From positions 1 through 64,000 of the forward strand of contig JAUMZQ010000012.1 of assembly GCA_030528055.1 (NCBI GenBank): a stretch of 64,000 bases of DNA. The letters are read 5' to 3'. A program made the position numbers and the translations under genes. Positions 36,167 to 46,503 of this stretch are shown here, piece by piece. Below the pieces are notes generated by a model, which was given only the letters and a program-made list of their open reading frames with translations, was not told where the DNA came from and did no database searches. This stretch comes from Streptococcus sp. GTDB taxonomy: Bacteria > Bacillota > Bacilli > Lactobacillales > Streptococcaceae. How positions within the stretch are numbered: the stretch's first letter is position 1; every line of letters starts with the position of its first letter.

Positions 36167-38953
36167 TTGTCTAAAGTTAGATTATACGAAATAGCTAAAG
36201 AGATTGGAAAAGAAAGTAAGGAGGTTGTTGCACGTGCTAAAGAGCTTGGCTTAGAAATCAAAAGCCATTCCTCTACTGTGGACACAGAAGCAGTAGAACG
36301 TATCAAAGCAAGTTTCACAGCGGGAAGCAAAAAAGTAGTTTCTAAGCCATCTACTACGAGCACCGCAACTTCTCAAACAACAGAAAAACCTCCTCTGAAA
36401 GAAAAAGATTCTAATTTAAACAAAGAGAATCAAGTAACGAATAAGACGGAAGAAAAGACTAGTTCTAAGGTAGAGGTAGGAAATCCTATCAAACCAAACC
36501 GCCCCAAAAGTCGAAATTTTAAGGCAGAAAGAGAAGCAAAAGCCAAGGAACAAGCAGAACGTCGTCGTCAACAACAAGCGAATCGCAAGCAAAAAAATCC
36601 TAATGAAGTAAACCGAAATCAGAATCAAGGAGAGAAAAAATCTCCTCATACGAATCGTCCAAATCGCAATCAACAACAAGATAATCGACATAAAGGACAA
36701 GCTCATTCAGGATTTAAAAAGTCAAATAATTCGCCAGTTAACAATCCGAGTCCTAAAGTTGACTTTAAGGCACGTGCAGCAGCTCTAAAAGCGGAACAAA
36801 ATGCTGAGTATGCTCGCTCAAGCGAAGAACGCTTTAAGCAAGCAAAAGCTGTTAAAGAAGCACAACAACAAAAAAGCCGGAAGTTAGCAGATAAAAAGGA
36901 TGAACCAGTAACAGAGAAGGTAAATCCAGCACCAGTTGAAGCAGTCGCAGTAGTCAAGCCAGAACCGGTGGTTGCAGATAAACGTCGTAAAAAACAAGCT
37001 CGACCAGATAAGAAACGTGATAGTTTTGAACGTGAAGAAGATGGTCATAGAAAACAACAAAAGAATCGAAGCAGTCAAAATCAAGTGAGAAATCAAAGAA
37101 ATAGTAATTGGAATCATAACAAGAAAAATAAAAAAGGCAAGGGCAATAATCACCAAGCACCAAAAATGGTGACAGAGCGTAAATTCCACGAATTGCCTAG
37201 TGAATTTGAATACACCGATGGTATGACCGTTGCAGAAATTGCAAAACGTATCAAAAGGGAACCAGCGGAGATTGTCAAAAAACTCTTTTTAATGGGAGTT
37301 ATGGCAACTCAAAATCAATCATTAGACGGAGATACAATTGAGCTCCTCATGGTTGATTATGGTATTGAAGCGAAGAAGAAAATCGAAGTGGATGCAGCGG
37401 ATATTGAGCGTTTCTTTGTAGAAGAGGGCTATATTAATGCAGAAGAGTTGGTAGAACGTCCACCTGTTGTAACAATCATGGGGCACGTCGACCACGGTAA
37501 AACAACATTACTAGATACTCTTCGTAACTCTCGTGTTGTTACAGGAGAAGCTGGAGGAATTACTCAACATATCGGGGCTTATCAAATTGAAGAAAATGGT
37601 AAGAAAATTACTTTCCTTGATACACCTGGGCATGCTGCCTTTACTTCTATGCGTGCTAGAGGAGCTTCTGTTACAGACATCACCATTTTAGTTGTTGCCG
37701 CTGATGATGGTGTTATGCCACAGACGATTGAAGCGATTAACCATTCAAAAGCAGCAAATGTACCCATTATTGTAGCAATTAATAAAATTGATAAATCAGG
37801 AGCCAATCCTGAACGAGTTATTGGAGAGTTGGCAGAACATGGTGTTATGTCAACAGCGTGGGGTGGAGAATCTGAATTTGTTGAAATCTCTGCGAAATTT
37901 AATCAGAATATTGATGAATTATTAGAGACTGTTATTTTAGTTTCTGAAATCCAAGAATTAAAAGCTGATCCTACTGTTCGCGCAATTGGTACTGTTATTG
38001 AAGCTCGTCTGGACAAAGGAAAAGGAGCAGTAGCAACGCTGTTGGTTCAACAAGGAACTTTGAATGTACAAGATCCAATCGTAGTTGGAAATACCTTTGG
38101 TCGTGTTCGTGCGATGGTGAATGATTTGGGACGCCGTGTAAAAGTTGCGGGTCCATCGACACCAGTTTCAATTACTGGATTGAATGAAACACCAATGGCA
38201 GGTGATCACTTCGCTGTTTATGAAGATGAGAAAGCAGCGCGTGCAGCTGGTGAAGAGCGGGCTAAGCGAGCTTTGATGAAACAACGTCAATCAACTCACC
38301 GCGTGAGCTTGGAAAATCTCTTTGATACATTAAAAGCAGGAGAAGTGAAATCAGTCAATGTAATTATCAAGGCTGATGTACAAGGATCTGCTGAAGCTTT
38401 AGCTGCTTCATTACAAAAAATTGAAGTTGAAGGTGTAAAAGTTACTATTGTTCATTCTGCGGTTGGTGCGATCAATGAATCAGATGTCACACTTGCAGAA
38501 GCTTCCAATGCTTTCATTATTGGATTTAATGTACGTCCAACAGCGCAAGCTCGTCAGCAGGCAGATACAGACGATGTTGAAATTCGCCTTCATAGCATTA
38601 TCTATAAAGTAATTGAAGAAGTTGAAGATGCTATGAAAGGGATGTTGGATCCAGAATACCAAGAAAAAATCATCGGAGAAGCTCTTATTCGTGAAACCTT
38701 TAAAGTATCGAAGATTGGTACAATTGGAGGCTTTATCGTTGTGAATGGTAAGGTGACACGTGATTCTAAAGTTCGTGTTATCCGTGAAGGTGTGGTAGTT
38801 TACGATGGCGAACTAGCTAGCTTAAAACACTTTAAAGATGATGTGAAAGAAGTGACAAATGGTCACGAGGGTGGATTGATGATTGAAGGCTACAACGATT
38901 TACAAATCGATGATACTGTTGAAGCCTATATCATGGAAGAAATTAAAAAATAA
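36167..38953 (+). CDS. infB: Translation initiation factor IF-2
   Basis: 928 residues from a TTG start with AGGAGGACAAGA upstream. An N-terminal IF2N domain is followed by a long, highly charged Lys/Arg/Asn/Gln-rich linker (about 60-330) of low complexity. A second IF2N domain then precedes the GTPase (G1 GHVDHGKTT near residue 439; [13 protein letters not shown]), and the C-terminal domains bind initiator tRNA. The linker varies between species. Confidence 0.96.
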   Translation: MSKVRLYEIAKEIGKESKEVVARAKELGLEIKSHSSTVDTEAVERIKASFTAGSKKVVSKPSTTSTATSQTTEKPPLKEKDSNLNKENQVTNKTEEKTSSKVEVGNPIKPNRPKSRNFKAEREAKAKEQAERRRQQQANRKQKNPNEVNRNQNQGEKKSPHTNRPNRNQQQDNRHKGQAHSGFKKSNNSPVNNPSPKVDFKARAAALKAEQNAEYARSSEERFKQAKAVKEAQQQKSRKLADKKDEPVTEKVNPAPVEAVAVVKPEPVVADKRRKKQARPDKKRDSFEREEDGHRKQQKNRSSQNQVRNQRNSNWNHNKKNKKGKGNNHQAPKMVTERKFHELPSEFEYTDGMTVAEIAKRIKREPAEIVKKLFLMGVMATQNQSLDGDTIELLMVDYGIEAKKKIEVDAADIERFFVEEGYINAEELVERPPVVTIMGHVDHGKTTLLDTLRNSRVVTGEAGGITQHIGAYQIEENGKKITFLDTPGHAAFTSMRARGASVTDITILVVAADDGVMPQTIEAINHSKAANVPIIVAINKIDKSGANPERVIGELAEHGVMSTAWGGESEFVEISAKFNQNIDELLETVILVSEIQELKADPTVRAIGTVIEARLDKGKGAVATLLVQQGTLNVQDPIVVGNTFGRVRAMVNDLGRRVKVAGPSTPVSITGLNETPMAGDHFAVYEDEKAARAAGEERAKRALMKQRQSTHRVSLENLFDTLKAGEVKSVNVIIKADVQGSAEALAASLQKIEVEGVKVTIVHSAVGAINESDVTLAEASNAFIIGFNVRPTAQARQQADTDDVEIRLHSIIYKVIEEVEDAMKGMLDPEYQEKIIGEALIRETFKVSKIGTIGGFIVVNGKVTRDSKVRVIREGVVVYDGELASLKHFKDDVKEVTNGHEGGLMIEGYNDLQIDDTVEAYIMEEIKK

Positions 38954-39054
38954 GGTAAGGTATGCTAATCATCCATCTATCTGTTCTTAATTGATAAGAT
39001 TAAGAATGTGGTGAAGAAGTTGATTGTATTTATCTTGTAGAGAAAGGAAAACAC

Positions 39055-39408
39055 ATGTCAAATCATTTTCGTACAGACCGTGTAGCTATGGAACTCAAAC
39101 GAGAAATCAATGAAATTTTACAAAGAAAAGTTCGTGATCCGCGCGTTCAAGGCATTACGATAACAGATGTTCAAATGGTGGGTGATCTATCTCTAGCCAA
39201 GGTTTATTACAGTATCATCAGCAATTTAGCATCTGATAACGAAAAAGCTCAACTTGGTCTAGAAAAGGCTAAAGGAACCATTAAGCGTGAACTAGGTCAC
39301 AATTTGAAAATGTACAAAATTCCTGATTTGACTTTCGCAAAAGACGAGTCAATTGAATATGGGAATAAAATTGATCAAATGTTACGTGATTTAGATAAAA
39401 AAGAATAA
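39055..39408 (+). CDS. rbfA: Ribosome-binding factor A
   Basis: 117 residues with the KH-like core [23 protein letters not shown] and [18 protein letters not shown]. It matures the 16S rRNA 5' end at low temperature. It lies 101 bases after infB. A hairpin in that gap (38984-39006, TTCTTAAT/ATTAAGAA) lacks a T-tract, so read-through from infB is likely. Confidence 0.95.
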   Translation: MSNHFRTDRVAMELKREINEILQRKVRDPRVQGITITDVQMVGDLSLAKVYYSIISNLASDNEKAQLGLEKAKGTIKRELGHNLKMYKIPDLTFAKDESIEYGNKIDQMLRDLDKKE

Positions 39409-39441
39409 AAACCAATTTGGCGAATGGTTGCAAAACAAAGA

Positions 39442-39480
39442 CATCTTCTCAAGATAGGGGAGATGCCTTTAATTGTTTTT
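39442..39480 (+). terminator. Terminator of the rimP-rbfA operon
   Basis: CATCTTCTC (39442-39450) pairs with GGGGAGATG (39457-39465), including two G-U pairs. It is followed by CCTTTAATTGTTTTT. Confidence 0.6.
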
Positions 39481-39542
39481 TATCAAAAAATATTAGAAAT
39501 TACAAAATCAATATATTAATCAATTAAAAAGGGTCTATACCA

Positions 39543-39571
39543 TTTACAAATAAATAAGAAAGCGATATAAT
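39543..39571 (+). promoter_or_regulatory. nagA promoter
   Basis: TTTACA (39543-39548), 17 bases, and TATAAT (39566-39571). A loose cre-like GAAAGCGATATAA overlaps the -10; it is too degenerate for a firm call. Confidence 0.75.
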
Positions 39572-39609
39572 AGTTTTAGAAAAGAAACTGGAGAAAGAGA
39601 GGCTATCTT

Positions 39610-40764
39610 ATGCCTAAATATATTCAAGCAGATCAATTTTTTTATCCTCAAGGTATTCGTCAGGGAGGATATTTAGAAATTAAGGATGGAAAATTTGGAA
39701 AGTGGTTTTCTGAACGTCCTGAAAATGCAGAAATTTTAGATTATACAGGCTATTCCATTGCACCGGGTTTAGTTGATACTCATATTCATGGTTTTGGTGG
39801 CGTTGATGTGATGGACAATAACATTGAAGGTACCTTACATACTATGAGTGAAGGTTTGTTAACAACTGGAGTAACTAGCTTTTTACCAACAACTCTAACT
39901 GCGGATTATGAACTTTTATTGGATGTTACTAAAAATATCGGAAATCGTTATCAAGAAGCAACAGGAGCTAAAATTCGTGGAATTTATTTTGAAGGACCTT
40001 ATTTTACTGAGAAATACAAGGGAGCGCAAAATCCTATTTATATGAAAGATCCTCGCCTAGACGAATTTCGTTCATGGCAAAAAGCATCTAAAGGATTGCT
40101 GACAAAAATTGCCTTGGCTCCTGAACGCAATGGAGTTGAAGATTTTGTACGTACAGTTACAGACGAAGGAGTGACCGTAGCCTTGGGTCATTCAAATGCT
40201 ACTTTTGAAGAAGCTAAATCTGCTGTTGAAGCAGGGGCTAGTGTGTGGGTTCATGCCTACAATGGTATGCGCGGTTTAACCCATAGAGAGCTGGGAATGG
40301 TTGGAGCGATGTATCAGCTTCCTCATACTTATGCTGAATTGATTTGTGACGGTCACCACGTAGATCCTCAAGCATGCGATATTTTAATCAAACAAAAGGG
40401 TCATGCAAATATTGCACTGATTACAGATTGTATGACAGCAGGAGGGCTGGAAGATGGAGATTATATGCTAGGCGAATTTCCAGTGGTAGTATCAGGAGGA
40501 ACCGCACGTCTCAAGTCAACTGGAAACCTAGCGGGTTCTATCTTAAAGTTGAAAGATGGATTGAAAAATGTAGTAAAATGGGGAATTGCGAATCCTCATC
40601 AAGCTGTTATGATGGCTAGTTTAAATCCAGCTAAATCAGTTGGACTAGATAATGTTTGTGGTCAAATCAAAGAAGGACACGATGCTGATTTTATTGTTCT
40701 AGATAAGGATTTGGAACTAGTAGCAACTTATCTGGATGGTGAAAAACGATTTGAAACTAAATAA
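39610..40764 (+). CDS. nagA: N-acetylglucosamine-6-phosphate deacetylase
   Basis: 384 residues of the amidohydrolase fold. Metal and substrate residues lie in DTHIHGFGGVDVMD, VALGHSNATFEEA, HAYNGMRGLTHRE, CDGHHV and ITDCMTAGG. It yields glucosamine-6-phosphate and acetate from imported or recycled GlcNAc, feeding NagB. It is a single gene between a promoter and a terminator. Confidence 0.94.
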   Translation: MPKYIQADQFFYPQGIRQGGYLEIKDGKFGKWFSERPENAEILDYTGYSIAPGLVDTHIHGFGGVDVMDNNIEGTLHTMSEGLLTTGVTSFLPTTLTADYELLLDVTKNIGNRYQEATGAKIRGIYFEGPYFTEKYKGAQNPIYMKDPRLDEFRSWQKASKGLLTKIALAPERNGVEDFVRTVTDEGVTVALGHSNATFEEAKSAVEAGASVWVHAYNGMRGLTHRELGMVGAMYQLPHTYAELICDGHHVDPQACDILIKQKGHANIALITDCMTAGGLEDGDYMLGEFPVVVSGGTARLKSTGNLAGSILKLKDGLKNVVKWGIANPHQAVMMASLNPAKSVGLDNVCGQIKEGHDADFIVLDKDLELVATYLDGEKRFETK

Positions 40765-40814
40765 AAACGAATTTTTCTGTAAATCGAAGTAATATTAAAA
40801 CTTTTAAAGTAATG

Positions 40815-40842
40815 AAAAGGATAGATTTTCCTATCCTTTTTT
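40815..40842 (+). terminator. nagA terminator
   Basis: AAAAGGATAG (40815-40824) pairs perfectly with CTATCCTTTT (40831-40840), followed by TT. It lies 50 bases after the nagA stop. Confidence 0.88.
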
Positions 40843-40986
40843 GAATGCCATATTTTAAATATTTGAATTGAATGAAAGAGAGTGTTATACTATGTGTAAG
40901 TTTACATAGAATGATGAAAACGCTATTTCTGATTTGTTAATAGAAATAACTGATGAAAGACAGAATAGATATAAAGGAGAAAGTGG

Positions 40987-41178
40987 ATGAAGGGTTTAAA
41001 CAAAACGTTTTTATTTTTAGGATTAGTATTTTTTATTGTAGGGTTAGTTTTACATAAATTTTTATTTTTCCTTTTTGGAGTCATTTCAATTGTTTACAGT
41101 TTTTTCCAAAAGAAAATGGAGCCTACGAGGGAAAATATTTTTAAAGTCAAACCTTTTAGTAAAAAGAAGAAAAAATAA
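40987..41178 (+). CDS. Small membrane protein of unknown function
   Basis: 63 residues: a short N-terminus, two hydrophobic segments (about 6-21 and 24-42), and a basic tail ending in five lysines. A promoter candidate lies at 40863-40892 (TTGAAT, 18 bases, TATACT) and AAAGGAG precedes the ATG. No recognisable family. The lysine-rich cytoplasmic tail and separate promoter make it a credible gene rather than a chance ORF. Confidence 0.65.
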   Translation: MKGLNKTFLFLGLVFFIVGLVLHKFLFFLFGVISIVYSFFQKKMEPTRENIFKVKPFSKKKKK

Positions 41179-41248
41179 GATTTCTATTTTTATGTCCTAG
41201 CAATTTACTTACAATAAGAGTAAAAGACGAGAAGGAGAACGGATAGCT

Positions 41249-42094
41249 ATGAAAAATTATCTATTAAATAATGGTGTTCAAATACCTGTAATTGGCTTTG
41301 GAACATGGAAAGCAAAAGATGGCGAAGAAGCCTATCAAGCCGTCTTAACAGCTTTGGAAGCTGGCTATCGTCACATTGATACTGCGGCTATTTATAAAAA
41401 TGAAGAAAGTGTTGGACGTGCTATTAAAGATAGTGGTGTCGCACGAGAAGAGCTTTTTATCACCACAAAATTATGGAATGACAATAAAACTTATGAAGAG
41501 ACAAAAACGGCTCTTCAGCAGTCCCTTCAGAGATTGGATTTGGATTATATTGATCTTTACTTGATACATTGGCCCAATCCAAAACCTTTAAGAGAAAACA
41601 ATCAATGGAAAAAGAGAAATGCGGAAGTTTGGCGAGCAATGGAAGATCTCTACAAAGAGGGAAAAATCAGGGCGATCGGAGTGAGTAATTTTCTGGTTCA
41701 TCACTTAGAAGCCTTGCTTGAAACAGCTCGTGTTGTGCCAGCAGTCAATCAAATCCGTCTAGCACCGGGAGTTTATCAAGCTGAAGTGGTTGATTATTGC
41801 CAAGAAAAAGGAATTCTTTTAGAGGCATGGGGACCATTTGGTCAAGGAGAGTTATTTGACAACAAGCAAATCAAAGAGATTGCAGATAAAAAAGGAAAGA
41901 CGGTTGCTCAACTTGTCTTAGCTTGGAGTTTGCAAGAGGGATTCTTGCCTCTGCCTAAGTCGGTTACTCCAACTCGTATTATTAGTAATTTGGATTGTTT
42001 TGATATTGTATTAAGTCAGCAAGAACTCACTATTCTTAAAAATATTACTGGTTTAGAGGGTGGTGCTCCTGCCTCAGATGAAATGGATTTTTAG
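41249..42094 (+). CDS. Aldo/keto reductase
   Basis: 281 residues of the TIM-barrel AKR family. The tetrad is complete: Asp44, Tyr49, Lys74, His107 (HIDTAAIYKNE, TTKLW, LIHWP). NADPH-binding residues follow near LPKSVTPTRI. Closest in pattern to the bacterial 2,5-diketo-gluconate reductase / YtbE group (AKR5); physiological substrate unknown, perhaps methylglyoxal or other aldehydes. AGAAGGAG precedes the ATG. Confidence 0.88.
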   Translation: MKNYLLNNGVQIPVIGFGTWKAKDGEEAYQAVLTALEAGYRHIDTAAIYKNEESVGRAIKDSGVAREELFITTKLWNDNKTYEETKTALQQSLQRLDLDYIDLYLIHWPNPKPLRENNQWKKRNAEVWRAMEDLYKEGKIRAIGVSNFLVHHLEALLETARVVPAVNQIRLAPGVYQAEVVDYCQEKGILLEAWGPFGQGELFDNKQIKEIADKKGKTVAQLVLAWSLQEGFLPLPKSVTPTRIISNLDCFDIVLSQQELTILKNITGLEGGAPASDEMDF

Positions 42095-42115
42095 TAAAAA
42101 TTGATAAAAATATAA

Positions 42116-42163
42116 AAACACAAAGCCTATTCTTTGAAATCTAAAGAATGCTTTGTGTTTTTC
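42116..42163. terminator. Bidirectional terminator between the aldo/keto reductase and histidine-triad genes
   Basis: Two-part stem: AAACACAAAGC (42116-42126) with GCTTTGTGTTT (42150-42160), then ATTCTTT/AAAGAAT inside, separated by a two-base bulge. A/T-rich flanks suit both strands. Confidence 0.85.
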
Positions 42164-42211
42164 TGTATTTTATTTTAAATGGCAATAAAGTAAAATAAAT
42201 GTTTCATATCA

Positions 42212-44869
42212 TTAATTTTGAAATTCTTCATCTTGTATTGTAGCTTGCGATTCATCTTTATCTTGTTTTCTATCCTGTTGATTATTTTCTTTAGTTGAAA
42301 TAGGATAATCAGTTGGAGTATCTACTTGATTGGTGGAAGAACTGCTAGGAGAGTTAAAAGTAGGTTGAGTTTCTACAGTTGGCTGAGTTCTATCAACATT
42401 ATTTGATGTTTTAGACTGTTCAATGTAGAATTTAATTGTTGCCATTAAATCCTCCAAACTATATCCTTGTGGAATGGAATACAAACCATAATCAAAATTA
42501 GCAAGTGATAGATTATCAAAGATAGGAGAAGAAGGAATGCGGATCCGACCATTTTGATATTCTGTTGCTCCAGCAAGACCGTAAGGCATCATTTCTTTTG
42601 GAATGATATTTTTAGCTTCTACACGACTATAGATACTAATAGCAGATTCGGTTTCTTCTGTTGTATCCTTGTCGCCTTTTTCTTCTATATCTGTATCAGT
42701 TGCTTCATTTTTGCTGTCATTATCCTGCTCATTTTTAGGTTTGATTCCTTTTTCTTTGGTATAAGCAATAGCAGCAGCTAGTTCTTTTTCGGATAAGTCA
42801 GCTTTTGGAATCCAGTGACTATGTGTCATATGGGGCACAATGTAAGCTTCTCCTGCATCTTCTACAATATCAGAAGGCTCGAAAATATAACCGTCATCTG
42901 TTGTATATCTTCCAGCTGCTTTAGCAGCTTCAATTTCTTCTTTTGTATATACAATTTGGGAGTTTGGTTTGCCGATTCGTTCAGGGTGTAATCTTGAAGA
43001 ATCAGAAAGACTTTCTTCTGGTTTTGCAGGAACTGTTGGTGAAGTTGGTGCATTCTTCGTCTTATGTCCTCAGCCATATTTAGAAACAGGGCGCTCTTCT
43101 GGGTGGGCTAGATAATATTTGACAGTCGAGAAGAAATCTTCCAAACTATAACCAACAGGAGCTTTAAAAGCTTCTGGATCGTTGAACCATTCCACAGCAA
43201 TATTGTGAAAATGGGTGTGATGCGGAATAACGATGTAACCATTTTTGTACATGCTTGCGTAGGCAGCGTTGTAAGGCATTCGCTCAATAGGAATAATCTT
43301 AGCAACTTTGGCACGGTCATAAACTGTTTGAGCACTTTCTTTGTTAGCATCAAAATTGGATATATCATCCTCTTTTGGTTCTGGAATTTGATGTTGCTTG
43401 CAAAATTCTTCAGCCGCCTTTAGTTCTTTTTGCGAAAGAGATTCTTTTGCTATCCAAGCAACATAATCTTTGTGTTTTACGATATATTGTATTCCTTCGT
43501 CACTGATAATATCAGCTGGGTCAAAGATGTATCCATCTTCTGATGTTACATATCGACCAGCTTTTTTAGCCGCAGCAATTTCTTTTGCAGAATAAACGGT
43601 GGCTGGTTCTTCTGATTTACTTTCCTCTTTTGAATCGGAAGTAGCTGAGGAAGTGTTTTCGTCAGTTGGTTTTCTTGTTTCAGGCTCTGATTTTTTAGGT
43701 GACAGAGGTGCTGGAACAACAGTGCTTCCAATCGGAATCATCCGAGAAATTTTCTCCTCTAAAGCGGACATTTGACGGTATAAGATAAAATGAAAATGGT
43801 CACCGTGAGGAACAACAACCCCTTCGGTATCTCTTTTCGTAATTTTTGCTGGGTCAAAAACCAATCCATCACTTTCAACATGTCGGCTTGTTAAAGGCTG
43901 ACTGTATAGTTGTCCCAATAAAACAGATAAATCATTAGATTGTATGAGATTGTTTATAGGTTGAGAAGACTGATTTCCTGATGGATTTTGTATGATTCCA
44001 TTAAATGTAGGAGTGATTGAAGTCGTTGGAGCACTTGGTATTGAATTGTTGAGATAAGTAGGTTGGTAATTTACATTTCCATAACCGCTATTTTGAGAAG
44101 GAGTGTTGAAGAAAATAGTATCGTTACCATGAGATGCTTGTGATGACTTTCCTTGTTTTTGATTCCAGTAGGCTTGTGCAGCAGCTAGTTCTTTTGAAGA
44201 CAAAGCTACTTTGGGAATGTAATGGAAATGATTGCCATGCGGTACGATAAATCCATCTCCTAAATCTTTTAACACATCCGTTGGATTGAAGACATAGCCA
44301 TCATCTGTTGTATAATGTTGTTCGCTATCAGTATTTGTTGGATTTTTGATAGATGAAGGGCCATGATTTTTTTGACTATTTCCTTGTTGTTGCCGAGTGA
44401 TTTCTTCTTTGGTACGAACATTTGTTCGATGAGAAGGATTTTTCAGATAGAGATAGTATTGACCATTTACTTTGATGATATAACCATCTTTAACTTCATT
44501 CACAACATCTGACTGATTGAAACTATAATTTGGATCCTTTATGATGAGTTCTTCACTGATAATTGCATCAAAAGGAACTTTACCGTTGTAATAATGGAAA
44601 TGGTCACCATGTGATGTTACATAACCTTCGTCAGTAATCTTCACAACAATTTGCTCAGCGCTAATTCCTTCTCTTTCACTGACTTCATCAGGTGTTAAAT
44701 CAGCATCGCTTTTAGTTATTTTTGAGTCACTGGACGAGCTGATATAGGCGACACGATTATTTTTGGTTTCTTCATGAGTTCTGTTTGCTTGATATATTCC
44801 TAGTTCGTAGCCACACAGGCCAATCAAAATAGCCGAACTAGTCAAGCCAATAATGGTTTTCTTTTTCAT
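42212..44869 (-). pseudogene. Polyhistidine-triad surface protein gene interrupted by one in-frame TGA
   Basis: From the ATG at 44869 a 599-residue frame ends in TGA at 43072-43070 (..PVSKYG-stop-GHKTKN..). The same frame then continues open for 285 codons to 42212. The N-terminal signal (KKTIIGLTSSAILIGLCGYELG) is of the Pht type. HxxHxH triads lie near residues 87 (HGDHFH), 211 (HGNHFH), 354 (HGDHFH) and 552 (HHTHFH), plus HMTHSH near 678 after the stop. A site near 465 (HKDYVA) has lost its pattern. Pht proteins bind zinc and help AdcAII. Relatives carry Trp at this YGWG position, so TGG to TGA is the simplest explanation. A truncated 599-residue product keeping four triads may still be made and be active. 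Downstream of adcAII, under the same AdcR box. Confidence 0.85.
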
Positions 44870-44882
44870 TGCTTATTTCCTC

Positions 44883-45809
44883 CTATTTACTTAGCTCCAT
44901 CTCTAATATGTTTAAATTGGTTTCCAAATTCTCCAAATAGCTTCGATTGTTTTGTGGATCGGCCTCTAGTGGATCTAGTTCCTTAAGTTCAACACCTGTT
45001 GAATTGGCAAGGGTTTGAGCAACTTTTTGAGAGACGCCTCTTTCAACGAAAATAGTATGCACATGGTAGGTTTCAACAAATTCTTTGATTTCTGCTAACT
45101 GTCGTGGGCTAGGTTCCTCATTGGATACACTGGCAATACCTAGTTGTGTTAAATTGAAATGTTTAGCAAGATATGCAAAAGCAGTATGTTGTGTTACAAA
45201 AACTTTAGAGGTAGTTTTAGCGAAGCTTTTTTCATACTTACTAGCTAATTCTTCAGCTTTTTTAGAAAATTTTTTAGCATTTTCTTTGTAGGTGGCTGCG
45301 TGTTTTTGGTCAATACTAGCCAATTGATCTGCGATTAAGTGAGCTTCTTGAGCTACTAATAACGGATCTAACCAAGTGTGTGGATCATACAAAGTTGCTT
45401 CATCTACCCCATCTGTTACTTCTACATCTTCTAAGCCAGTAACTCGTTGTAAATCCATTCCAACAGATGCTTCAATAACTTTAACTTTTGAATGCTCCAA
45501 ATTTGGATCCAACTTACCAGCCCAACTTTCCAAAGTATGCGAGTGATAAATAAAGACATCAGCATCATAAATCGCTTGAATATCTGTTGGTGACGGTTCA
45601 AATGAGTGAATACCAGCCCCAGATTGAATCATCCGTACATCATTAAGATCGCCCGATACTTCCTTTGTAATGGAATAGATGGGATAAAAACTTGTTACAA
45701 TATGTAACTCATTACGATGCGAATTGTTTTTTTGAGTTTGACAACCGCATAAAAGCAAGATAAAATTAACTGTCAAAAAAAATGACAGCAAACGGAATGA
45801 TAATTTCAT
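44883..45809 (-). CDS. adcA2: Zinc-binding lipoprotein AdcAII/Lmb
   Basis: 308 residues with a lipobox at Leu20-Cys21-Gly22-Cys23 and the cluster A-I solute-binding fold. Zinc ligands are likely His68 (GIHSFEP), His144 (DPHTWLDP) and His208 (TQHTAFAY), plus an acidic residue near 279-282. There is no long His-rich loop, which matches AdcAII/Lmb rather than AdcA. It takes zinc from histidine-triad proteins, the next gene 13 bases downstream, for the AdcCB importer encoded elsewhere. Lmb has also been described as a laminin-binding adhesin. Confidence 0.92.
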   Translation of the reverse strand: MKLSFRLLSFFLTVNFILLLCGCQTQKNNSHRNELHIVTSFYPIYSITKEVSGDLNDVRMIQSGAGIHSFEPSPTDIQAIYDADVFIYHSHTLESWAGKLDPNLEHSKVKVIEASVGMDLQRVTGLEDVEVTDGVDEATLYDPHTWLDPLLVAQEAHLIADQLASIDQKHAATYKENAKKFSKKAEELASKYEKSFAKTTSKVFVTQHTAFAYLAKHFNLTQLGIASVSNEEPSPRQLAEIKEFVETYHVHTIFVERGVSQKVAQTLANSTGVELKELDPLEADPQNNRSYLENLETNLNILEMELSK

Positions 45810-45826
45810 AACTCCCTTTAATATCC

Positions 45827-45879
45827 TTAACCAGTTAATTATTTAACTATAAAATACAAAAAAATAGATAGAATGTCAA
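45827..45879 (-). promoter_or_regulatory. adcAII promoter with an AdcR box
   Basis: Minus-strand TTGACA (45879-45874), 17 bases, TATTTT (45856-45851). A perfect AdcR site TTAACTGGTTAA (45838-45827) lies just downstream of the expected start. Zinc-bound AdcR would repress adcAII and the histidine-triad gene here. Confidence 0.85.
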
Positions 45880-46074
45880 GTAAAAAGAGCATATTGGAAA
45901 GTATTTTGAGAAGTTACTAGATTGACAACAGTAAAATTTTGATAAAAATGGAGAACAGAAAAGATCGTTAAAAGATTTATTATATTGGAAGAGAAATTAG
46001 TTACTTATCAAGCTCTTCTTATTAAAGAAATGAATGGTATTTCACATGATTGTCCTAAATGATACAAAAAAGTC

Positions 46075-46123
46075 TTGATGTTTTTGAAAAAAAGTATTAT
46101 ACTATATTCTATTAACTGGTTAA
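46075..46123 (+). promoter_or_regulatory. rpsN2 promoter with an AdcR box
   Basis: TTGATG (46075-46080), 17 bases, TATACT (46098-46103). A second perfect TTAACTGGTTAA at 46112-46123 covers the start region. Same site as at adcAII, facing the other way, so both units answer to zinc. Confidence 0.88.
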
Positions 46124-46142
46124 CTAAAAAACGGAGGAAACT

Positions 46143-46412
46143 ATGGCAAAAAAATCTAAAATCGCAAAATACCGCAAACAAGTTAAACTTATTGAACACT
46201 ACGCAGAACTACGAAGAGAGCTAAAAGCTAAAGGAGATTACGAAGCACTTCGCAAACTTCCTAGAGATTCAAACCCAAATCGACTAAAGAATCGTGACTT
46301 ATTAGATGGACGTCCGCATGCTTATATGAGAAAATTTGGACTAAGTCGGATTAATTTTAGAAATTTAGCTCATAAAGGGCAAATTCCTGGTGTTACTAAA
46401 GCAAGTTGGTAA
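46143..46412 (+). CDS. rpsN2: Ribosomal protein S14, zinc-independent paralogue
   Basis: 89 residues ([24 protein letters not shown]...). It keeps the S14 core ([29 protein letters not shown]) but has no cysteine at all, so the CXXC...CXXC zinc ribbon of the short S14 form is absent. Such C-minus copies replace the zinc-containing S14 when zinc is scarce, freeing zinc. The AdcR box at its promoter supports that role. Followed by a strong terminator. Confidence 0.93.
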   Translation: MAKKSKIAKYRKQVKLIEHYAELRRELKAKGDYEALRKLPRDSNPNRLKNRDLLDGRPHAYMRKFGLSRINFRNLAHKGQIPGVTKASW

Positions 46413-46426
46413 TCTGTACAAATATT

Positions 46427-46470
46427 AAAAAGCTGAACTGAGAAATAAAACATCTCAGTTCAGCTTTTTT
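46427..46470 (+). terminator. rpsN2 terminator
   Basis: Sixteen-base arms (46427-46442 and 46453-46468; AAAAGCTGAACTGAGA and its complement), then TT. Confidence 0.93.
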
Positions 46471-46503
46471 AGGAGATGTGATAATTTTTTTATTAAGAGC
46501 ACT

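Noticed and set aside
38984..39006. Hairpin between infB and rbfA as a terminator
   Set aside because: The eight-base AT-rich stem has no T-tract, so I treat it as a possible processing site only.
39555..39575. cre site at the nagA promoter
   Set aside because: GAAAGCGATATAA matches only one half of the cre pattern; too weak to list as a site.
43070..43072. Selenocysteine reading of the TGA in the histidine-triad gene
   Set aside because: No SECIS-like structure or selenocysteine genes are visible, and relatives have Trp at this place. A nonsense mutation is simpler.
42862..43077. A separate 71-codon ORF in another frame next to the histidine-triad TGA
   Set aside because: It is a shadow; the real coding frame runs through this region in register with both flanking parts of the histidine-triad gene.
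45985..46062. A 25-codon plus-strand ORF (TTG start, LEEKLVTYQALLIKEMNG...) between adcAII and rpsN2
   Set aside because: It has no clear ribosome site and no recognisable relative. It may be a gene remnant, but I cannot support it as a feature.
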